A stretch of DNA of 64,000 bases from Takashimella koratensis. Taxonomy: Eukaryota; Basidiomycota; Tremellomycetes; Trichosporonales; Tetragoniomycetaceae. The position numbers were made by a program, and so were the translations under genes. The notes under the pieces were generated by a model. That model worked only from the letters and a program-made list of their open reading frames with translations. It ran no database searches and was not told the DNA's origin. Where the stretch lies: NCBI GenBank assembly GCA_003116875.1, contig BCKT01000001.1, positions 2,165,486-2,229,485 of the forward strand. Reading direction: 5' to 3'. This document shows, one piece after another, positions 56,694 to 64,000 of the stretch (positions are counted from its first letter, which is position 1; each line of letters opens with the position of its first letter).

Positions 56694-59600
56694 TCACGAA
56701 GCGAGACTCCTCCACCCAACTTCAGGCTGATCCGCGCTCTCTCGCCTTGCAATTACATGGGGCGGCACAAACGCTCTCCCCGGGACCAACCCTTGTCCCG
56801 CTCCCACATCTGCTCCCCCATCTCCGCTCAGACCTTCTCCACCATCCCCACTTCCATCCCTTTTCTTCTCACCTTTCCCCTTCCCTTTCCCTGACTCGGA
56901 CTCATCATCTCCATCCGCTAGAGCCTCAAAGACCGCACCCGGGTCAGCGGTGTAAGCTTGCACCGCCTCGCGTTCTCGACTCGCACTGGTCGATCGAAGT
57001 CCTGTTCCGGCTTTGGAAGTGGTCATTCCCGAGGAATCATGTGACGGAACTGCACCCAGCCCTAAGGCGTTAGACGATCCGGTCGAGGTAGACCCGTGGG
57101 ACGAGGTCGGCGGTCGGTCTCGCATCGCTCCGATGAGTGGAGGAACCAATACCCCACGAGAATCAGTGAGCGACGTTTTCCTCTCTAATGGAGGTAGAAC
57201 GGTACTCATCGTCCTCCCTTGCCCTAAATGCTTCGGCCTCACAATCGCCACGGGCATAGACGTTGCAAAAGCCGACGCTCCACTCCCTTCTTCCCCACCG
57301 TCCCCGCCCCTACTGCCTCTTCGACCAGCGATGACATACTCGACTCCATCGTCGTCTTCATCCTCTTCGGCGTCGGGCGCAGAGTTTCGTCGAAGCGCAC
57401 CCATCATTGACCCGTCACGCCGCTCGATTCGGCGCCACGCGGCCCGGTGAGACGGTGCATCGGCAGCGAATGTTCGAGACAGGTTGGTCTCGACAATGTT
57501 GCGGGGTCGGATCCGTTCAGGAGCCTGGGAAGGTGGCGAGGAAGAAGTAGGGAATAAGGTAGATGAGGAGGGGCCAGAGGTACCGCTGATTGCTGATCCG
57601 TCCGCAGGTGGCATGTCGTCCATGTCAAAGTCGAACACGTAATCTGGTAACGTCAAGTCCACAGCGGTACAAATCATGTCAGCAATAATCCAAAACTTCT
57701 CTCACTGAGCTTGAGCTCGACTGCATATCCCTACTCACCTTCTTCCGCATCGTCCACCCGCCCATCGGCAGAAACCGCCCTGCGCTCCTTTTCTCGCGCC
57801 TTTGCCTCCTTTGGCGGCTCCTCAAACTTGACTTTTGCCTTTCTCTCCCTCGCCTCGTGCAGTTCCTTGACCTGCCTAGGCCTTGGCGTCCTCCCTTCGT
57901 CTCCGATCTCCGCGCCATCGTCCTGAGAAGACACTGGAACCAGACTACCTTCTGCAACCTCGGTACGTTCGCGCTCGTCGACTACCGCATTGATCACGGC
58001 TTTCCTCTCCATACCGATCCAGCTATCATGTTCGCCCTTGACTTCTCCCTCGGCTGTGCCTCCCTCCCCGGGCTGAGCTTCGACCGCCTCCCCCTGGCTC
58101 TCAAGAACAGGGTCGGGCCGCGCAGACACAGCACCAGCGCCAGAGAGGGCAGGGCCGCTGGCGCCTGCACGACCACTGCCCATGTGTTGGTCCATTGAGG
58201 AGAAGACGTAGCTCATCGCGACCTCACGATCGAGGCCCCTCTCGCCCATACTCAGTCGCTCGAGCTGATTGAACACGTCGGGCGCATTCACCGACGCCGT
58301 GGTCCCCGAGGGCGCGCGCCGGGATTGCGAAGGCGGAGGAGGCGCGTGAAAGGCGTTAGCTGAGATGGACGCAGAAAGGAGAGACGCCGAGCTCGTGCCT
58401 GCTCCTAGCGACGGCTGAGACAGGGACAGGTCGACAGATGGGCGAGGCGTGCGGTCCTGTGGAGGCTGCGATGACCTATTCCTTGATGATGACTGCGTTG
58501 AAGGAGGGAACGCGTGAGTGGTTGAGACAGATGTTCGGCGAGACGAAGGATCGGCGTTTGTCGAAGGTCGACCTTGACTCGTACTTCTCTTCCGTTCAAG
58601 TCCCATCTCGTCCTTCCCTGGTCCCTCACAATACCTTGACCAGAGCATCTCCACTTCCGCGCGGACCTTGTCCTCGAGAGACCGCATCTCCCCTGCCCTT
58701 GTTGCGATGTACGACCTGATTTCGCCCTCGATCCGGTGGTGATCGACCTGCAAGCTCTCCACGGCCTCTTTACACAGCTCGTGCAGCTTCGGGTGGGACG
58801 GGATGAAAGGAGGAGGGAGGAAGAATGGGTCGGGGAGAGGTGGAAGGAGAGCGGGGAGAGAGATGTTGGCGTAGATCGTGGGTGTGGTGGATGATGGAGG
58901 GCGGCCAAAGGTAGAGGTGGACGGTGCGTCAAGGATAAGTGAGGAGAATTGCAGACCCGGTCGAGTAAGACCCGTTACAAGGGCGTCGCCGTACTGCAAT
59001 GACGACAATGTTAGAGAGATCAGATGAAGGCACAGTGATAGGAGCGAGTGAGCTGAATGCACAACTCACCAAGAGCCCAGAGGACGGGTTAATCTCCACC
59101 CAAGTCTCAGCAGCAGGAGGCGCGTCCACACCCGCCCCAGCAACTCGATAACATTTGACTTTACAGATCCAGCACGTCCGCCACGCTGGTCTTTCCTCGT
59201 CTTCCTCGTCGTCGTCGACCTTCCTTTCACTCTCGCTTTCACCGGGCTGATCGGTATCCGCCAGCTCGGGGTCGTACGAGACGAACGCCGGGAGGCGCTG
59301 TATACCATAGGCAGGCGGGGAAAGTCATGATTCAGTGGTCAGCAAAGCGTAACATTGAAGTGTCTTGGAAGGTGAGATCTTTGCAGAAGAGGTAAGAGAT
59401 TTTGATGAAACCTCACCGTCTTCTCTGACCGAGTAGGCATCCAAATCGCCTGCAGCCCTTCCTGGGCCACTGGAGGTGAAGTTACCGGGAGACCAGCATT
59501 CGTAGAAGAAGGCAATTCCGATGTATCCGGAGCAGCAGGTGTAAACGCCTTCGCGGCCTGGACGGGTAGACGAGCTGTGATCCGGACGTTGAGGCATGCA

Positions 59601-59737
59601 CAAGCAAACGAGACTGGTGGGGTATATTCTGAGCTTGACGCGGTGGCGTGAGACGCAGGTGTGGTGGGTGAAGACGATGTGGGTCCGCCCGCGCCTCGGG
59701 AGGGGGCAGGAGCAGGTCCTGGTGGGTCTGAAGACAT
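56694..59737 (-). CDS. hypothetical protein with Cys pairs and an acidic region
   Basis: Not recognised. Four minus-strand exons, 59417-59737, 59070-59297, 57739-58993, 56694-57643, give 917 residues. After a Ser/Pro-rich start comes SFACACLNVRITARLP, then LPAFVSYDPELADTDQ and WRTCWICKVKCYRV, where paired cysteines (C-x-C and C-x2-C-x3-C) could bind zinc. YGDALVTGLTRPGLQFSSL follows. A helical, probably coiled region (HHRIEGEIRSYIATRAGEMR) leads to long Ser/Pro and Gly/Glu low-complexity segments, an acidic DYVFDFDMDDMPPADG motif across the last junction, and a Gly/Asp-rich tail with LVPGRAFVPPHVIARRES. A longer start at 59866 is possible. The layout fits a regulatory or scaffold protein; function unknown. 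Confidence 0.65.
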
Positions 59738-60017
59738 CCTGGTGAGGCCTGTGAACGCGGCAAGTCGGGATGTGAGTGAGGTGAAGTGGAGTGGGAAGGG
59801 AGCAGGATGAGACTCAAGATGAGTTAGAATTGAACCCAGTCGAATCGTAACCGGCCAGATCCACATCCTCTATCCGCAGTCCCTCACTAGGGGATGAAAT
59901 TACTTCACTCAGTCCCCGTTCGTCACCCAATTCCAATACGACATCTCGAACTTCCCACTCCCAACTCCCTACTCCTTGCCCGTCCTTCTCTAACCCCCCC
60001 CCCCCCCCCCCCCCCCC

Positions 60018-60047
60018 NNNNNNNNNNNNNNNNNNNNNNNNNNNNNN
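60018..60047. other. assembly gap (30 N) inside a poly-C run
   Basis: Flanked by about 25 C on the left (59993-60017) and 13 C on the right (60048-60060). The true length of the homopolymer is unknown. Confidence 0.99.
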
Positions 60048-60100
60048 CCCCCCCCCCCCCAACCACCCACCAGTTCTTTTCATCTCTCTTTCACCCACTC

Positions 60101-60155
60101 CTATTCATCGGACACGATAGGATGGCACCCACGCTCTGATCGCTGTGTCAAGTCT
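60101..60155 (+). pseudogene. 55-bp duplicated fragment of the NCS6 promoter/start
   Basis: Ungapped alignment with 61403-61457 shows 48 of 55 identical bases, covering the last 21 nt of the NCS6 leader, its ATG and the first 11 codons. In the copy the sixth codon is TGA (TGC in NCS6), at 60137-60139, so it cannot encode the protein. Similarity fades on the right after GTGTCAAGTCT; on the left only a loose pyrimidine-rich resemblance continues. Confidence 0.8.
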
Positions 60156-60332
60156 GTCTGCAGAGCCTCTCATCTTGCCCTATACATGTACTTCAATGCG
60201 CAACAAGCGACTCTCAAGAGACGTCACTACTACAAATAGTTAACTGCACCAGTGCACTGTAACAAGGACTAAAGGACTAGGTTCCACTCGATGCCGTGGG
60301 AGCCGGGTAGGGGATGTCGTCAATTAAACTTC

Positions 60333-61157
60333 TCAGAATATGCCAATTAATCTGGTCTTGAACGGGGGTAACTCAACAGTGTTTGTACCGCTCAAGATAG
60401 TCGTGACGATTGCGGTTGCCTCGATTCTGCCAAGCACCAGGAGTATCGTGTCCGTGTTCCTTCCGTGCTCTTCTAGACCGACGATGAAGTCGGTATGATT
60501 CGCCAGCTGGTCCGATCTGCACAAAGCATGTTCGACTTCAAATGCGAATCGTACCAGAGCCGTTGGATCGCCCTCGAGGTGAGCATCGGCGTTCCGAGTC
60601 GAATCCTGGGCGTCCGCTTTCATTCTCTTGAGTCGCTTCATGAAGTCTTCATGAAAACCGCCGGCCTCTTTTTGCAATCTCGCTGCATAGACGTGCGATC
60701 CTCGGTTTTGTATTGAGATCTCGATCGTCTGCCACGCCTGGAAACAGAATGAGAACTTGATACTGTTCATGCAGAGGGACACACTCACGGAACCCAGACT
60801 CGGATTATCCTGAGGTTTCTTCTCAGTCCGTACTTCGACTACACCCTTTTGTGACTTGGCCGGGGCCTTGGCCGCCTGCTTCAGCGACTTGACCGCTTTG
60901 AATCGCTTCGCGGCAAGTTTAATACCGCTCGTTGGCACGAAAGATTGTCACGCGATGACCGACCGTAGGTAAGACCTTTCGAGCGAGCAGACTCGACCAT
61001 TGAGATTCGCATTGGCAGCACGCAATTCGAGGTCGGAGGCGCGTAAAAGGGCGCATTCGGTGCGAACGTCGGCCAGCTGCTGCTTGATGTCGAGGAGGAG
61101 GGCAGAGACAGAGAGCTGGTCTACGGGCGCAGGTGTGGGGGCTGGGGCTGAGGACAT
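60333..61157 (-). CDS. hypothetical coiled-coil protein
   Basis: Not recognised. 245 residues from minus-strand exons 60964-61157, 60789-60927, 60333-60737. The N-terminus (PAPTPAPVDQLSVSALLLDI) runs into a clear heptad-like segment (KQQLADVRTECALLRASDLE, LRAANANLNGRVCSLERS). After a basic linker (AAKRFKAVKSLKQAAKAPAK) come AWQTIEISIQNRGSHVYAAR and a helical FHEDFMKRLKRMKADAQD. VRFAFEVEHALCRSDQLANH and LVLGRIEATAIVTTILSG follow. The first intron would be only 36 nt with a GTCGGT donor, so that junction is tentative. It lies between NCS6 and a duplicated piece of the NCS6 start, which suggests it was inserted or duplicated there. Confidence 0.55.
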
Positions 61158-61423
61158 GATAGTTGGACGTGTACAGTCGTGCTGAGATGTGGTGGATGGA
61201 AGGGGTAGAGTGCGGAGAGGGATGCGAGAAGAGTGGAATGGACAGTTCCAGTTATTCAGTTAACCGGTAAGTAAGCTTTCACTCGGCCGCTTAGCCGCTT
61301 GACTCGAGAATTAAAACTCCGTCCCCAATCGCCATTTTGACCCAATCCTAAAATTTGGAGTACGACTAGTCACCTCTTCTTCTCACTCCTCTTAATCTAC
61401 TTCTATTCAACGGATACGACAGG
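61158..61423. promoter_or_regulatory. shared promoter, coiled-coil gene (-) and NCS6 (+)
   Basis: 266 bp between divergent ATGs. The 21 nt before the NCS6 ATG are duplicated at 60101. Confidence 0.45.
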
Positions 61424-62984
61424 ATGGCGCCCACGTTCTGCTCGCTGTGTCAGGTCTCGCGCGCGCTCGTGAAACGTCCCAAGACGGGCCAACAGGTGTG
61501 CAAGGCGTGTTTTTTCGAGGTGTTTGAGACAGAGGTACATAATACGATCGTACGGGGGGACGATGGGAGAGGGATCTTTCAACGCGGGGAACGGGTCGCG
61601 ATTGGGGCAAGTGGGGGTAAAGGTGAGTCATGGGTCAAAGACAGAGATAGGAGAAACGTGGTGAGCGGTGAGCGGGACTTCGAGCGCCGCAAAGGCTTCG
61701 AATTCATCCTTGCTTGGAGGTGCAAGTCCAGGAGAGTGGTACTTTCATCTTCAGGTTGGCAAGGGCCGAGGATGACGGTGCGAAGTGGTCGGAGTCAACC
61801 ACTGCCTCCCTATTGCGCAGCCCACATCTTGCAGACGTCGCGAAGTGGTAAACTGACAAGTGATTCTTCCCATACCCAGACTCAACGGTGCTCGCGCATG
61901 TCTTGTCTGTCCTGAACAAGCGATACGACTACGGTCTGGAACTCTACCTCTTGTCAATCGACGAAGGAATCACAGGGTACCGTGACGACTCACTCGAGAC
62001 GGTGAAGCAGAACCAAGTCGAGTACGGGCTCCCACTCAAGATCTTATCCTATGACGAGCTATACGGGTGGACGATGGACCGGATAGTTGAACAAGTTGGG
62101 AGGCGTAATAATTGCACCTTTTGCGGCGTATTTCGACGACAAGCACTAGACCGTGGTGCTGCTCAATTAGCAGTCGATCATATTGTGACGGGTCACAACG
62201 CGGACGATATCGCGGAGACGGTGCTCATGAATATCATGCGCGGAGACGTTGCGAGGTTAGGTCGATGTACTGCCGTTACGACTCAATCCGAGGATACGAT
62301 TAAACGAAGTAAACCATTCAAATACGCATACGAGAAAGAAATCGTCATGTACGCTTATTTCAAGAAACTCACTTATTTCTCAACCGAATGTATCTACTCC
62401 CCCGACGCTTATCGAGGTCACGCAAGGGTTTTCTTGAAAGACCTCGAAGCGATCAGGCCTAGCGCGATTATCGATATCATCCATTCTGGCGAATCGTTTG
62501 TACTCGAGCAAACCGTACAGCAGAACATCAAAGCGATGCGTAAGTCGGTCCTGCGTGTCTGTGTCGCTTCACTCGCTAATCAATCATGGATGGCTGACGC
62601 TTGCAATAGAAACGTGCAAACGATGTGGATACATTTCGTCAAACGATCTCTGCGTGAGTGATTGGACCATGCCTTTTAGTCTGGTCTTGTGGAGGACTCT
62701 AGCCGACGTTTACCTTGACATACCCCGCTGATCTTGAACAGAAAGCATGCGCGCTGCTTCAAGGTCTCGAAGCGGGCTTGGATCGTTCAGCACTGGTAAG
62801 CCCACCAGCGACCGATTTCCTGCGATGTGCTGACACACCTTCTCCTTATGTTCAGCGGCAAACACAGGAAGGAGGCGTCGCTGTGCCTACGGGGCAACGG
62901 TCGATCCCCATGTTTGAGCGCCGGCAGGGCGAATCGGCCGTCGAGGGGATTGAGCGGGCTACAAAGAGTATAGAGATCAGCTGA
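61424..62984 (+). CDS. NCS6: cytoplasmic tRNA 2-thiolation protein 1
   Basis: Sulfur-transfer subunit (CTU1/Ncs6) that, with Ncs2/CTU2 and Urm1, makes the 2-thio group of wobble mcm5s2U34 in tRNA Lys, Glu and Gln. Five exons: 61424-61622, 61880-62539, 62610-62653, 62742-62795, 62856-62984, 361 residues. The N-terminal zinc-type cysteines are in TFCSLCQ and VCKACF. The ATP-pyrophosphatase PP-loop SGGKDS spans the first intron. [17 protein letters not shown] and [20 protein letters not shown] are family hallmarks, and [14 protein letters not shown] near the end supplies the second Cys cluster. The length matches fungal Ncs6 (about 360). Confidence 0.97.
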
Positions 62985-63165
62985 GGTGTGACCGTGCTCT
63001 GCTTCATTTCCATGGTTGGTCATCTTCAATCCGTTTAGGCACATCTTCTCGCATGGCTATATCTTGCATAAATTGTTGTACACTGTAATACAAAGTGACA
63101 TTTGTAGGGGACGTATCCCCGGATCATGTATCATGTATACAAAAATCATGAGACACATCGAAGTT

Positions 63166-63970
63166 TCATCCGTCTGTCGAATTCAGCTGGACAAGTTTGA
63201 ACGACTGGTTGGGGTACCTCGTCGCAAGCCTTGCTTGTAAGTCGGGCTCGGCTACCGTCGAGTCTCCAACTGCAAAAGTCGTCATCATACGTTAGCCAGT
63301 GTTCAACATAAAGATCATTCTCCACGAGGGAACCGAATAATGTAGATTTTGGACCTAGTTGACTCACGCTGATTACCCAGAGTCAACCATCCTGGTCGTA
63401 TATTGTGTTTCCTCCCAAACAGCTCTACCCGTCCCAAACTCATCAGCACGTTCTTCACATACCGAACCCAACTGCATCGTATCCGAACTCACCAAGCTTA
63501 CGGCCGTGGGGGACGAGCCTCTCAATCACGCCATACGCCTCGTCGGGCTTCCGACTCGTCTCGCGTACTTCAGCCACGACGACATCTGTATCGACTCCTC
63601 GGCGCATACAACGGAGCGTTTCGTGTTCGTCCCATGGAATCGGTGCGTTATGCGGATGATTCGCAGGTACCTTCAGCGCAACGAGTAGGTGTTCACACGT
63701 GTGGCTAGGATAGTTAGCAAACTATATCAGCGGTGTGGCGACTTACTTCAACCAATGACCTGTCCGACCCGTACGGATGAGTCGCTGTAGCTGATTGGTC
63801 TTGACCCATACGAGCTCGTCCACTCTTCGGTAACCCCAGAGAACGAAAAGCTCTCGAGCAAGTTCCATCGCCCTGCCTGTAACCCAAAGCGCGAGTACAC
63901 CCCAGTCAGGCTGAAGCGAAGGGATTGGAAGGCTCCGCATCTCGTCGTCGGTCATCGTTCCATACGGAAG
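63166..63970 (-). CDS. mRNA N6-adenosine methyltransferase, IME4/METTL3 type (3' part)
   Basis: Catalytic MT-A70 subunit that installs m6A in mRNA. Four minus-strand exons in the window: 63747-63970, 63493-63704, 63368-63424, 63166-63269; the rest lies beyond 64000 behind an intron whose acceptor is at 63971. Visible landmarks: LPYGTMTDDEMRSLPIPSL, LWVTGRAMELARELFVLWGY, RVDELVWVKTNQLQRLIRTG, then RTGHWLNHTCEHLLVALKVP, DVVVAEVRETSRKPDEAYG and GRKLELFGRKHN. These match METTL3/Ime4 rather than METTL14, where the corresponding residues diverge. The catalytic DPPW lies just upstream, outside the window. The C-terminus continues past LTLGNQLGDSTVAE for about 30 residues. It is convergent with NCS6, 181 bp apart. 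Confidence 0.93.
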
Positions 63971-64000
63971 CTACACGGATTTCAGGGTCAGTGCGAGGAA

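Larger units (their letters stand above)
59738..60332. other. intergenic with poly-C, assembly gap and NCS6-start relic
   Basis: Upstream region of the Cys-pair gene and 3' flank of the coiled-coil gene. Contains the gap and a duplicated fragment listed separately. Confidence 0.6.

Noticed and set aside
1..64000. CRISPR arrays, transposase or reverse transcriptase genes, rRNA, tRNA genes
   Set aside because: None recognised on reading both strands; short tRNAs with introns could still be missed without a dedicated scan (tRNAscan-SE would decide).

Overview
The window is nuclear DNA of a filamentous or yeast-like basidiomycete. Most genes carry several short introns with GT..AG borders and CTGAC/CTAAC-type branch sites. 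The protein set is fungal: Vip1/Asp1, a HAM1-family lipid-binding protein, Osh, MIA40, NCS6 and an IME4/METTL3 m6A methyltransferase. Gene density is high and intergenic stretches are pyrimidine-rich. I suspect Tremellomycetes, but the sequence alone does not prove it. Gene models below were built by hand from splice signals and reading phase; where I give a protein length, the joined exons sum to whole codons. Layout, left half (1-38 kb): the 3' part of the inositol pyrophosphate kinase/phosphatase Vip1 (+), an oxysterol-binding protein (+), a HAM1-family protein (+), an arrestin-like adaptor (+), complex I subunit NDUFA12 (-), 6-phosphogluconolactonase (+), an F-box-like protein (+), a fasciclin-domain GPI protein (+), mitochondrial ribosomal protein bL28m (-), cytosolic ribosomal protein uL1/L10a (+), a class 3 (diacylglycerol) lipase (+), an alkyltransferase-like DNA repair protein (-), MIA40 (+) and a Vps62-family protein (-). 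Several neighbours are divergent pairs sharing 200-630 bp promoters: NDUFA12/6PGL, bL28m/L10a, ATL/MIA40. Middle (38.2-46.1 kb): an accessory island unlike its flanks. It holds eight short minus-strand loci without introns, visibly more AT-rich, several preceded by strong TATA boxes, and with no protein family I recognise. At least two small paralogous families can be recognised by eye: 38.2/39.4/40.8 kb, and 43.8/44.6/45.7 kb. Each family has intact and broken members, including one copy with a single in-frame TAA in the middle of an otherwise conserved reading frame. This looks like a young, rapidly turning-over cluster of lineage-specific genes. Right half (46.5-64 kb): CRY-DASH (-) divergent from a Gfo/Idh/MocA oxidoreductase (+) across a long (CA)n tract; an unknown Ser/Thr/Ala-rich protein (-); a single-exon protein with a mitochondrial-type N-terminus (+); an unknown protein with Cys pairs (-); a short coiled-coil protein (-); NCS6/CTU1 (+); and the 3' part of an IME4/METTL3-type m6A methyltransferase (-). 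NCS6 and the methyltransferase are convergent, two RNA-modification genes side by side. A 55-bp, about 87 percent identical copy of the NCS6 start region lies 1.3 kb upstream of NCS6, beside an assembly gap inside a poly-C run.
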